49,078 nt of DNA from positions 1 to 49,078 of IMG/VR virus record IMGVR_UViG_3300021085_000050; one strand, written 5' to 3'. Below are positions 42,396 to 49,078 of this stretch, piece by piece. Position 1 is the first letter of the stretch. Each line of letters begins with the position of its first letter. This DNA comes from a virus. Under the pieces are notes generated by a model. That model did no database searches and was not told where the DNA came from. It saw only the letters and a list, made by a program, of their open reading frames with translations. Both the position numbers and the translations under genes were made by a program.

Positions 42396-43074
42396 GTAAT
42401 ACATAATCCTTATATTTGTCCATAGATTTTTTAAGAAGTTGTTGATGTTTAGGTATATCAACAACCCCAGACATAACTATTAAAGCTCGTTGATCCATTG
42501 TAAAACCTCTATCTGTACCGTGTTCCCAAACTGATCCATCATACACATATGTATTAGTCTCCTCTGGTAATACAGGATAAACTTTAGTTGCTCCTGAATC
42601 TTTACTCATATAGAAAATTTCTTCATCTGGTTTTGTTACATTTGACCAACGTATTCTATACTGAGAAGGTGCGCTATCGGTTAAATGTGGAGTCATATAG
42701 ATAGGTTCATCATAATGTGGTGGTGTTATACCAGGAGGTTGAACAAATGCACATTGTCTCATTGTTTTAAAAGGCAGTTGATCTATAAAGTTACACAGTT
42801 CTGGTACTTCACTTTTAGCCCAATCAAACCATGGAGCATCACCATCTATCTGAGTGTACATATTCTTTTTTAAGAATAGAACTCTACCTACAGCTATTGT
42901 ACCTGCTGTAGTTCCTTCTTCCATTTTAGGATCAGCCCATAAAGATTTAATGTGTTCCAAATCCATATCAATGCGAGGCATATCTATAGGTGTGTAAATA
43001 GCATCTTGATAACCTTTGTATTCATTATGGATCTGTAAATGATCATAGTCTGGTCTATCATTATGTGGATCCAT
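42370..43074 (-). CDS. 2-oxoglutarate/Fe(II) oxygenase, Asp/Asn hydroxylase-like
   Basis: About 234 residues. I use ATG 43074; the open frame reaches a TTG at 43173 that overlaps the preceding gene and lacks a ribosome site. CAFVQPPGITPPHYDEPIYM has H120-x-D122, VYDGSVWEHGTDRGFTMDQR has H185, and R196 precedes ALIVMSG. This is the complete iron/2-oxoglutarate set of a cupin hydroxylase. A region of about 100 residues before the core is unlike other members here. The end overlaps the peroxiredoxin gene by 26 bases. Confidence 0.7.
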   Translation of the reverse strand: MDPHNDRPDYDHLQIHNEYKGYQDAIYTPIDMPRIDMDLEHIKSLWADPKMEEGTTAGTIAVGRVLFLKKNMYTQIDGDAPWFDWAKSEVPELCNFIDQLPFKTMRQCAFVQPPGITPPHYDEPIYMTPHLTDSAPSQYRIRWSNVTKPDEEIFYMSKDSGATKVYPVLPEETNTYVYDGSVWEHGTDRGFTMDQRALIVMSGVVDIPKHQQLLKKSMDKYKDYVLHDKQFTTL

Positions 43075-43120
43075 ATTTACATACTTACGTTTACTAACAT
43101 CAACTGTTCTTTTTTCTACT

Positions 43121-43744
43121 CTATATCGTAACGTCAAGGATAAGTCGCCTTCCTGCAAATATCTCACAATCAACTAAAACTGACTCAATAGTATATTCTG
43201 TATAGTATTGATGCAAATCTTCGGTAATTGTATTTAGTATAACTTTATCGTCCCAGTGCTTCTGATCATGATATGGTTCTTGTATAATAGCTTTCTTTGC
43301 TCCATAGAAATTCATAACCCATTTAAAGAATTCAAAATGATCTTCTCTATATAATAACACTCCACTAAAAATAACCATATCAACATCAAAATCTACAAGA
43401 AACACTTCAGTGTCATTCCAGCTTTCACATCTAAATTCTATATTACTATGATCTTTCCAATTGTTTCTAGCAATATCTATAGGTTCTTGAGATGTATCAA
43501 AGCCCATATATTTAAAATCGTGTGTTAGATAATCTAATACTGGACCATGTCTACAACCAACATCGACAATACCTTTAGATTGATTTGATGTAATTATATC
43601 AGCTTGAGTTTTAAATATTGGTGAAGCCGCTTTAGTATCTAAGTACCACATATCTTCAAATTTATAATCTTCCTTTAGAGGAACTTTTACATTCTCTTGA
43701 CTAAAAGATCCTAAATCTGGCCATGGAATATCTACCATATCCAT
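43121..43744 (-). CDS. SAM-dependent methyltransferase (class I)
   Basis: A 207-residue protein. GIVDVGCRHGPVLDYLTHDF is motif I with the glycine loop, KYMGFDTSQEPIDIARNNW gives the acidic residue of strand 2, FDVDMVIFSGVLLYRED is motif IV, and the end forms the usual strands (TIESVLVDCEIFAGRRLILD). It resembles small-molecule or protein methyltransferases and not DNA methyltransferases, since no DPPY/NPPY motif is present. The start overlaps the preceding oxygenase gene by 13 bases, so it belongs to the same operon. Confidence 0.75.
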   Translation of the reverse strand: MDMVDIPWPDLGSFSQENVKVPLKEDYKFEDMWYLDTKAASPIFKTQADIITSNQSKGIVDVGCRHGPVLDYLTHDFKYMGFDTSQEPIDIARNNWKDHSNIEFRCESWNDTEVFLVDFDVDMVIFSGVLLYREDHFEFFKWVMNFYGAKKAIIQEPYHDQKHWDDKVILNTITEDLHQYYTEYTIESVLVDCEIFAGRRLILDVTI

Positions 43745-44292
43745 ACCGCAAAACTATATCTATTACCTTTTGTAATAGGAAGAACCTGATGAGGATATAA
43801 AAAGTTAGATGGAAATATTAATGCTTCACCTGCTTTTAATTTAATCTTTTCCTCTTCCCAAAACTCTAATTCGCCGCCTTCATAGTTATCATTTAATGCA
43901 CCTAGAACAGTAAGTGTCGGTATACCTCTCCTTGTACCATCAAATATATTTCTAACATGATCAGCATGAACTCCCATGCCGTCAGAGCCAGCAGGATACT
44001 TTATCCAAAAAAACCTTGTTTTTCCATTCCAATATGAAAACCAAGGTAAATCTTTTAAGAATACATTGATATAACTGTCTACTGCCTTGGATATAATATC
44101 ACTTAAATTAGGAAAATCTGCTTCTGTAACTTGATATGGTAATGAAGGATTATCTTGAACACAAATATTCTCAGGGCCAGCATAATTAAAATCTTTCCAG
44201 TTTGTCTGATCTAATTCTTTTATTGTTTGATCGGCTTGTTTGGAAGATATAAGCTGTATTCTTTGTACATAATCTTTTAAATTTAATTTCAT
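43732..44292 (-). CDS. 2-oxoglutarate/Fe(II) oxygenase, prolyl-hydroxylase type
   Basis: A 186-residue protein, the clearest oxygenase here. GMGVHADHVRNIFDGTRRGI has H109-x-D111, TLTVLGALNDNYEGGELEFW is the GGEL/F strand of prolyl 4-hydroxylase-like enzymes, LKAGEALIFPSNFLYPHQVL gives H168, and KGNRYSFAVWIW gives R178. Such PiuC/P4H-like proteins occur in several marine myoviruses. The start is coupled by ATGA to the aminotransferase gene. Possible substrates are prolines of proteins or small molecules. Confidence 0.85.
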   Translation of the reverse strand: MKLNLKDYVQRIQLISSKQADQTIKELDQTNWKDFNYAGPENICVQDNPSLPYQVTEADFPNLSDIISKAVDSYINVFLKDLPWFSYWNGKTRFFWIKYPAGSDGMGVHADHVRNIFDGTRRGIPTLTVLGALNDNYEGGELEFWEEEKIKLKAGEALIFPSNFLYPHQVLPITKGNRYSFAVWIW

Positions 44293-45107
44293 ATCATATC
44301 ATCAAATAAAGGTGTTAAACATATACGAGCAACATCATCAACTCGTCTCCGTCTTGTATAATATCTATCTGTGGTAGTAGCTAAGTAAAAGACATCTGAT
44401 GGTGTTAAATCATATTCTTTACATAACTCCAACTGTTTATCTCTATACTTATTGTACATGGTATCCACAGAAAAGTTATTCATTATTAATTGCATAGTTC
44501 TAACACCACCATAGTTCCAGTTCTCATATTCTTTTAATCTGTGTAATGTTGGATGCGGTTCTTTTGTATAAACTAAGCCTAATCTTTGACCAACTAGACC
44601 AAACCCTTTAGAGAAAGAAAAGAATACCTGTTCTGTACGTTTAGGTATATTAATAGTTTTTATATCAGTTGAACTAACATATGTACAATCAAGTATCACA
44701 GGCTGTTCAGCATCAGAATGTAATATATTACCTGTTGCTGCAGAAGGATTAGAAAGATATAAAGGTTGATCTAAAACCTTTGTACCTTTTCCACCAATCA
44801 TATTAGCATATTCATATTCACCTTTAGGTATCTGCCACTTTCTATTTTCCGTAAGTGACCAATGATGTATAGCGTCTGTTGCTCCGTGAGTATAATAACA
44901 ATATGGAAAATCTGATAGATCAATCATAGGGCTTACCCAATGCCTATGAGTAGATTCGACGTGATCCAATTCTCTGGTTGCTTGTCCAGAACCTCTGCTA
45001 AAATATGTATCTGCTACTGTCTGAGCTAATAGTAATATTTCTACAGCTTTAAAACGAGGTACATTTACATATGGGAAGTTTCTTAATTCAGATTTTCGAA
45101 TAGTCAC
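44289..45107 (-). CDS. Compact PLP-dependent aminotransferase (fold type I)
   Basis: A 272-residue protein with all cofactor signatures of class I/II aminotransferases. YYTHGATDAIHHW (G75-T77) is the phosphate-binding turn, LSNPSAATGN gives N120, VILDCTYVS gives D140 and Y143, FFSFSKGFGLVGQRLGLVY gives the Schiff-base K167 and R175, and ARICLTPL gives R261 for the substrate carboxylate. It is much shorter than the usual 380-420, lacking most of the C-terminal domain loops, yet no key residue is lost. The start is GTG 45107, six bases after GGAGAG, overlapping the TauD-like gene by 20 bases. It probably transfers an amino group to a 2-oxo acid or aldehyde, perhaps an oxygenase product. Confidence 0.75.
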   Translation of the reverse strand: MTIRKSELRNFPYVNVPRFKAVEILLLAQTVADTYFSRGSGQATRELDHVESTHRHWVSPMIDLSDFPYCYYTHGATDAIHHWSLTENRKWQIPKGEYEYANMIGGKGTKVLDQPLYLSNPSAATGNILHSDAEQPVILDCTYVSSTDIKTINIPKRTEQVFFSFSKGFGLVGQRLGLVYTKEPHPTLHRLKEYENWNYGGVRTMQLIMNNFSVDTMYNKYRDKQLELCKEYDLTPSDVFYLATTTDRYYTRRRRVDDVARICLTPLFDDMI

Positions 45108-45885
45108 CGGCAGCTCTCCATAACATACGGTCTCCCATCACAGGTGTTCGTCTGTGCAGAGAAGTCAATTGATCCATTAAAAGCATATCACCTTTTTGGA
45201 AGATATGATGTGTCTGATACTTGCTCTGAAAGATAATAGGCTTTAATCTTTCTATAAGTTCATTATGGTCTATGCGAGTTGTTCCAAGCCATGCTTTACA
45301 TATAAAATGATATGGAAAGTAAAAGTAATACTTATCTGTATGAGGATGTCTACCAACTAGTGGTCGAATAGAACCTTTGTTCTTACTCATAAACTCAAGT
45401 TCTGGATCTTCATCATCTAACGCATACATTGTATTGTTTTTAAATTTAAGACGTATTCTTACATTTTTAAAATACTCTTGATCCTCTTCAGATAAGTCAT
45501 AGAAAGGATCTGAGGTATTACATATAGATAATGTAGTATTAGGATCACCTTCTACACAATAAAGGCTGATTAATATCTTATCTATTTTGTTCCTGCTATT
45601 ACCATTAGAATGCCATCCTAATTCACCACCACCGAACATACCAATTTTCTTACCAGAGTCATCTCGTTTATCAGTAACATAAAAAAGTTCTGGCACTTCC
45701 TTTGAATTCATAAACAACTCATGTCGTTCAAGTTCTCCAAAGCCTTTCATATAGTCAATATAAGATTGCTCTGTAAATTCTTGATCGTAAAATATTTTAT
45801 GACCCTTTACTTGTACTTCACGTGCAATAGGCCAAAGGTGTGATCTATTATAATACTGGTTACTATCGCAAGTCATCTGTACCAT
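45088..45885 (-). CDS. TauD/TfdA-like oxygenase with altered iron site (HxN)
   Basis: A 265-residue protein. The fold follows TauD/TfdA and clavaminate-synthase-like enzymes: GGELGWHSNGNSRNKIDKIL, GRHPHTDKYYFYFP, GDMLLMDQLTSLHRRTPV, and DRMLWRAAGD at the end. The distal histidine H244 and the 2-oxoglutarate arginine R257 are present. The first motif reads H92-S-N94, where family members have HxD or HxE. Asn could still hold iron or could leave room for a halide, or the enzyme may be inactive. It overlaps both neighbours (23 and 20 bases). Confidence 0.7.
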   Translation of the reverse strand: MVQMTCDSNQYYNRSHLWPIAREVQVKGHKIFYDQEFTEQSYIDYMKGFGELERHELFMNSKEVPELFYVTDKRDDSGKKIGMFGGGELGWHSNGNSRNKIDKILISLYCVEGDPNTTLSICNTSDPFYDLSEEDQEYFKNVRIRLKFKNNTMYALDDEDPELEFMSKNKGSIRPLVGRHPHTDKYYFYFPYHFICKAWLGTTRIDHNELIERLKPIIFQSKYQTHHIFQKGDMLLMDQLTSLHRRTPVMGDRMLWRAAGDYSKI

Positions 45886-46474
45886 CCAAACTAAACATTA
45901 AAGCAATACGTGGCTTATCACTCATATTTACAACTGCATGAGGATACCCTATATTTAGAAAATATGCATTACCACACTTCAGATTATATGCTTCTAACTT
46001 GCCGTCACGTTTAAATAAATTAATAGTATTACTGTCTCCATATATTGGTACAATACACCTTACTGCATATGATACATCATAGTCTACATGGAATGGAATG
46101 GTTTTACCTGGTGCAAGTTTAGTAATACGAATACGACTTGCCGGCGCTTTACATTGTGTTACTACTTTTTCAATGTAAGAATAACTATAATCATCTGTAG
46201 GTACATTATATAAATGTTCTTCTCTGCGTCTTAATCTTTCTTTAATAGATGATGTATGAGGTAATACTTCAGATGGCGTTGTAAGATTAATCTGTTCAAA
46301 ATTATCATAGACATCTTTTACAAGGTCTTCATGATTCATACATAGGCCAGGATTAGCTGTTCTTACATCAACAAACTTATCTTCGCCGTGAAGCATATCG
46401 CAGTTTTTTCTTAGTTTATCCAAATCAATATTAATATTCAATTTCATAATTGTTGGTAATTGATTTTTCTTCAT
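45863..46474 (-). CDS. 2-oxoglutarate/Fe(II) oxygenase, Asp/Asn beta-hydroxylase-like
   Basis: A 203-residue protein. KLAPGKTIPFHVDYDVSYAV has H129-x-D131 and R139; CGNAYFLNIGYPHAVVNMSD has H179, and KPRIALMFSLDG gives R189. This is the full set for the Asp/Asn hydroxylase family. AAAGGA lies six bases before the ATG, and the ATG directly follows the stop of the desaturase gene. It leads the oxygenase series. The similarity in order and spacing to the plus-strand gene at 39833 suggests a common origin. The substrate is unknown. Confidence 0.75.
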   Translation of the reverse strand: MKKNQLPTIMKLNINIDLDKLRKNCDMLHGEDKFVDVRTANPGLCMNHEDLVKDVYDNFEQINLTTPSEVLPHTSSIKERLRRREEHLYNVPTDDYSYSYIEKVVTQCKAPASRIRITKLAPGKTIPFHVDYDVSYAVRCIVPIYGDSNTINLFKRDGKLEAYNLKCGNAYFLNIGYPHAVVNMSDKPRIALMFSLDGTDDLR

Positions 46475-47107
46475 CTATTTTCCTTTAACAAATAATCTTT
46501 CAGCAATCCATCCTGCTGTATCATATCTATGTAGTCTTATTTTTTTAAAGTTATCATGATGATTTTTATGATATCCTTCACCTGCAATAAATAAATTTAA
46601 CCATGGTACATTTGAAGGACCATTACTATGACCTACAGTATTTAATAAACCAAATCCAATCTTAGCAAAGATAAACGGTACAAGAGCAAATGATATAAAG
46701 AAATATGGAGAGATGATGTAAGATATAGCCCAAACAGAAATTAATATTTTAAGCCAATGATTATGACAGAATACTAATTTTGGATTTTTATATAAGTCTC
46801 TTGCATACTTTATAGGTATTGTTGGTATCGTCCAAGTTGTGGTTAATACTTTTAAATAACCTACATGTTTAGGAGCATGAGGGTCTTCAGGTCCATCACT
46901 ATGAGTATGATGCATTCTATGAGATGCAATCCAACCAATAGGTGTTCTAATACATGCTATCATTAGCATTGCTAATCCCATTGTCTCAAACCACCCAGGC
47001 ACTTTAAATTGTTTGTGACAATAATATCTATGTAATAATATGGAAGCACCAAAGTGTGATATGACTTGTGACCATATTAATCCAATTACTATTGACGTTA
47101 GAAGCAT
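46475..47107 (-). CDS. Membrane fatty-acid desaturase (Delta9-type)
   Basis: A 210-residue membrane protein with the three histidine boxes of acyl desaturases: HRYYCH (H26, H31), HRMHH (H63, H66, H67) and GEGYHKNHH (H180, H183, H184), plus H150 in GHSNGPSN. Four hydrophobic segments lie around residues 1-20, 44-60, 120-135 and 136-152. It is shorter than bacterial enzymes (about 280-320), mainly at the ends. Such enzymes use a di-iron centre and oxygen to place a double bond in acyl chains and could change membrane fluidity. It lies upstream of, and adjoins, the oxygenase operon. Confidence 0.85.
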   Translation of the reverse strand: MLLTSIVIGLIWSQVISHFGASILLHRYYCHKQFKVPGWFETMGLAMLMIACIRTPIGWIASHRMHHTHSDGPEDPHAPKHVGYLKVLTTTWTIPTIPIKYARDLYKNPKLVFCHNHWLKILISVWAISYIISPYFFISFALVPFIFAKIGFGLLNTVGHSNGPSNVPWLNLFIAGEGYHKNHHDNFKKIRLHRYDTAGWIAERLFVKGK

Positions 47108-47109
47108 TT

Positions 47110-47577
47110 CTATTCCTCAATAAACTCTTTAACGTCAATACCACCGAATATTTGCCAGTTACAACCAAGGCTTTCAAAACCGTGTGTATTTTCTAACCAT
47201 TCAAATCTACTAAGCCAATCATCTTCTAAGTTTTTTTCATACTCTTCATCTAATGCTTGTTGTTCATCTTCAGTAAAGTGATTACCAAAGTGTACAAAGT
47301 CCTCAGAGCAACCGTCATATGAATCCTGAAGTTCAACATTATTATAACTCTCGTAATCCCAATCATCTGGTTCGTTATTAGTTTCTTCATCATAGATACA
47401 ATCTTGTAAATCCAATTGTTCTATCTCATTTTCAATATGCACAATAAACGTACCATTGCGCCAACAAATTTCAGTATTTAAAGCACGTCCGTCTTTATGT
47501 TTAAACATTTCTATTTCGTATAAACTTTTTTTCCAGCTTGCTGTTATCTCGTAAGATTTTCCAATTTCAATTTTCAT
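47110..47577 (-). CDS. Hypothetical acidic protein
   Basis: A 155-residue, very acidic protein with runs such as DEETNNEPDDWDYESYN and DEEYEKNLEDDWLSRFE. The N-terminus KIEIGKSYEITASWKKSLYE and EICWRNGTFIVHIENEIEQL suggest a small beta-barrel domain. There is no enzyme motif. A GAGG site precedes the ATG. The acidic nature could fit a DNA mimic or an adaptor, but this is only composition. It lies two bases upstream of the desaturase gene. Confidence 0.5.
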   Translation of the reverse strand: MKIEIGKSYEITASWKKSLYEIEMFKHKDGRALNTEICWRNGTFIVHIENEIEQLDLQDCIYDEETNNEPDDWDYESYNNVELQDSYDGCSEDFVHFGNHFTEDEQQALDEEYEKNLEDDWLSRFEWLENTHGFESLGCNWQIFGGIDVKEFIEE

Positions 47578-47578
47578 A

Positions 47579-47839
47579 TTAACCTCTATAGATTTTAGTA
47601 ATCATTGTTTCAAATTGTTCTACCTTATCTAAACGATTTGGCCAGAGAATGTAATCTTTCTCTGGATTCTTTTTTAGATTAGTAAGAAGTGGTATGACTG
47701 AGTTGTAAAGATTATCTAATCTTTCTTGTACAGAATTAGCTTCATCAACTGCTTGAGTTGCTTTAGCTACAGCTTTCTGAGAATATTCTAATTCATCCTC
47801 AGTGACTGCAGTAAAGCCGAAATCAAATATATCACTCAT
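47579..47839 (-). CDS. Hypothetical helical protein
   Basis: An 86-residue protein. DELEYSQKAVAKATQAVDEA and NSVQERLDNLYNSVIPLLTN form long amphipathic helices, and ILWPNRLDKVEQFETMITKI ends it. This resembles short T4-like phage proteins that accompany replication or nucleotide genes, but I cannot name one. AGGA precedes the ATG, and the next gene follows by one base. A late-type motif lies just upstream (47872-47879). Confidence 0.5.
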   Translation of the reverse strand: MSDIFDFGFTAVTEDELEYSQKAVAKATQAVDEANSVQERLDNLYNSVIPLLTNLKKNPEKDYILWPNRLDKVEQFETMITKIYRG

Positions 47840-47848
47840 GGTTTTTTC

Positions 47849-48454
47849 CTATATGTAACCTTCTGTAATGTATTTATAGATTTCTTTCCAGTTTTTAGCT
47901 GATTTAGATACAGATTTTGCATCTTCACGATTTCTATTGAAAGGGTGTTCAATCATAATACAGTTAAGACCCATATTAGAACCAGTGATAATATTCTCTG
48001 GTTTATCTTCGATCCACCAACATCCAGTATCTTTATACTTTAACAAAGCATCATCTTTATCTGCACCACATGGTAGAGATACTAAACTTTCAAATGCTGT
48101 TGGACCAAATAGTTGATCAAGATTATACTTACGAGCTTTATATGCAGACTCGTTAGTATTCATACTTGTAATACAATGGAAAACATATCCATGCTCTTCA
48201 TGTAACTTGCGTACATACTTAATTGCATCACGTTCTGGTTTCATATAACCAATTGCTGAAGATAAGTTAAATGCCTCAACATACTTCTTAGCTTCAGGTA
48301 CAGACATTCCCATTGCCTTACCAAGATCATATTCATCAGGGCTTACACCACTGATTCCATGTTCTTCTTTCATCCATCTACCGAATGAGTATAGCCAATC
48401 TACTAAGACGCCATCGCAGTCTGTTAATATAATTTTTTCATTTAATGTATTCAT
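47849..48454 (-). CDS. HAD-superfamily phosphatase/nucleotidase-like
   Basis: A 201-residue protein. ILTDCDGVLVDW is HAD motif I with D12 and D14, HCITSMNT gives S97 of motif II, CGADKDDALLKY gives K133 of motif III, and WWIEDKPENI gives the acidic pair E149/D150 of motif IV. All four catalytic positions are present. Such phage HAD proteins may act as 5'-nucleotidases or sugar phosphatases. The gene follows a strong early promoter, with AAGGA before ATG 48454. Confidence 0.75.
   Translation of the reverse strand: MNTLNEKIILTDCDGVLVDWLYSFGRWMKEEHGISGVSPDEYDLGKAMGMSVPEAKKYVEAFNLSSAIGYMKPERDAIKYVRKLHEEHGYVFHCITSMNTNESAYKARKYNLDQLFGPTAFESLVSLPCGADKDDALLKYKDTGCWWIEDKPENIITGSNMGLNCIMIEHPFNRNREDAKSVSKSAKNWKEIYKYITEGYI
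47872..47879 (-). promoter_or_regulatory. Possible late promoter motif TATAAATA
   Basis: Minus-strand CTATAAATACAT within the 3' end of the HAD gene, 33 bases upstream of ATG 47839. It could give the following desaturase-oxygenase operon late expression in addition to the early promoter at 48487-48515; a chance match is possible. Confidence 0.3.
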
Positions 48455-48486
48455 AATATAATCCTTATTTTATTGTTTCTATGTGT

Positions 48487-48515
48487 ATTATAGCACATAT
48501 TAAAACAAATGTAAA
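48487..48515 (-). promoter_or_regulatory. Early promoter (TTTACA-17-TATAAT) for the HAD and oxygenase operon
   Basis: On the minus strand, TTTACA (48510-48515), a 17-base spacer ending TATGTGC, and TATAAT (48487-48492). It lies 32 bases before ATG 48454 and may drive all genes from here down to 40434, since no terminator is visible between them. Confidence 0.8.
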
Positions 48516-48521
48516 CAACTA

Positions 48522-48710
48522 TTATACATTATTTTCTTTTAATTTAATACAAACTGCTTGTGTACCTGTATCAAAATAACCGCCACCTTTACCGTGGTAT
48601 TCACTGAGTGCTTCTCTTGCTAGAAAACAATTCTCCATTGTATCAGCAACAGTTACTTTTTCCACGTACGGTACTGTTTCATAAAAATATATAAAGACAA
48701 GTACCCACAT
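48522..48710 (-). CDS. Small protein with a membrane-anchor-like start
   Basis: A 62-residue protein. MWVLVFIYFYETVPYVEKVT begins with a hydrophobic stretch of about 11 residues, a short anchor or signal-like segment, followed by a polar part (DTMENCFLAREALSEYHGKG) ending KLKENNV. No family is recognised. GAGGA precedes the ATG, and the start shares a base with the preceding stop. Confidence 0.5.
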   Translation of the reverse strand: MWVLVFIYFYETVPYVEKVTVADTMENCFLAREALSEYHGKGGGYFDTGTQAVCIKLKENNV

Positions 48711-48940
48711 TATAAATCCTCACAGTGCATTAGTAAATCACTAAAACCTATTTGTAATACACTATATTCGTTCAGCTCACTTTTAAACTCTTCAATTTGT
48801 GAAATTTGTTCTTCAGTAAGTTGTTCGATTTCTTCAATACCATAATACTGAAATATATATTCATAAACACTGTCTATGATATTACGTTCAAAGTTTTCTT
48901 CATACTTATGTATTCTAGGCCAGTTGAATTCTTTAGTCAT
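48710..48940 (-). CDS. Hypothetical acidic helical protein
   Basis: About 76 residues from ATG 48940, preferred because GGAGA lies upstream and the ATG overlaps the TGA of the short gene at 48937-49047 (ATGA). An ATG four codons earlier has no ribosome site. The protein is acidic and helical (TEEQISQIEEFKSELNEYSV). No family is recognised. Confidence 0.5.
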   Translation of the reverse strand: MTKEFNWPRIHKYEENFERNIIDSVYEYIFQYYGIEEIEQLTEEQISQIEEFKSELNEYSVLQIGFSDLLMHCEDL

Positions 48941-49047
48941 AGTGTTCTCCATACTACTTTAATATAGTGCGCATCTAAGTGTTCTCTATACTCAATCGCA
49001 TCAAAGGTACACGTAAATGCCACACCATTTATAATATGTTTAATCAT
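48937..49047 (-). CDS. Very small protein (36 residues), not recognised
   Basis: An ORF from ATG 49047 to TGA 48937-48939, giving MIKHIINGVAFTCTFDAIEY followed by REHLDAHYIKVVWRTL. AGGA lies 11 bases upstream, and its stop overlaps the next start as ATGA, the same arrangement as other coupled genes here. The residue pattern is that of a small alpha/beta peptide. The remaining 31 bases to the window end hold its leader. Confidence 0.5.
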   Translation of the reverse strand: MIKHIINGVAFTCTFDAIEYREHLDAHYIKVVWRTL

Positions 49048-49078
49048 TTATTATATTCCTAGTATCCCAAATAAGTTA

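Noticed and set aside
39833-47107. A DNA hypermodification system
   Set aside because: Oxygenases plus aminotransferase recall such pathways, but no thymidylate-synthase-like, kinase or DNA-specific glycosyltransferase gene is near, so I did not assign it.

Overview
This window is about 49 kb of an AT-rich, densely packed genome of a T4-like marine myovirus. The evidence is a nearly complete set of T4-type baseplate and tail proteins (gp4, 5, 6, 8, 25, 26, 27, 29, 48, 51 and 53 families), the replication and late-transcription proteins gp32 and gp33, and T4-type late promoters (TATAAATA). Low GC, the cyanophage/pelagiphage-like gene order and many small metabolic genes point to a phage of an abundant marine bacterium. 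No photosynthesis gene is present, so cyanobacterium versus SAR11-type host cannot be decided here.

Layout. (1) 1-2,785, minus: tail-fibre or baseplate-appendage genes; the first is cut by the window edge and carries a cupredoxin-like domain. (2) 3,000-10,298, both strands: an accessory island with a protein-kinase-like gene, an SGNH hydrolase, a carbamoyltransferase, three DxD glycosyltransferases, a radical SAM enzyme split from its C-terminal SPASM-like part, and a methyltransferase. It lies between fibre genes and looks like a sugar or surface-modification module. (3) 10,302-30,478, minus: fibre genes and the baseplate, ending upstream at gp48. (4) 30,530-34,861, plus: gp4, a probable gp2, a tail-tube-family protein, gp26, gp51 and the gp29 tape measure. 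gp26 and gp51 are joined by a textbook -1 slippery site at a stop codon. (5) 34,912-39,725, minus: a terminator, gp32, gp33, a conserved 374-residue protein and many small early genes. Several are preceded by a very uniform host-type promoter (TTTACA-17-TATAAT). A structured RNA element precedes one of them. (6) 39,833-49,047: an unusual metabolic operon. It holds seven predicted 2-oxoglutarate/Fe(II) oxygenases (one on the opposite strand) with a compact PLP aminotransferase, a SAM methyltransferase, a Prx5-type peroxiredoxin, a fatty-acid desaturase and a HAD phosphatase. Most of these genes overlap end to start.

The structural genes would act late and the regulatory/small-gene block early. 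The oxygenase operon probably sits behind an early promoter at 48.5 kb. It is the best candidate for an undescribed system: the genes are packed for co-translation and combine several oxidation steps with transamination and methylation, but the substrate cannot be read from sequence. All functional calls come from reading motifs by eye; no database search was run.
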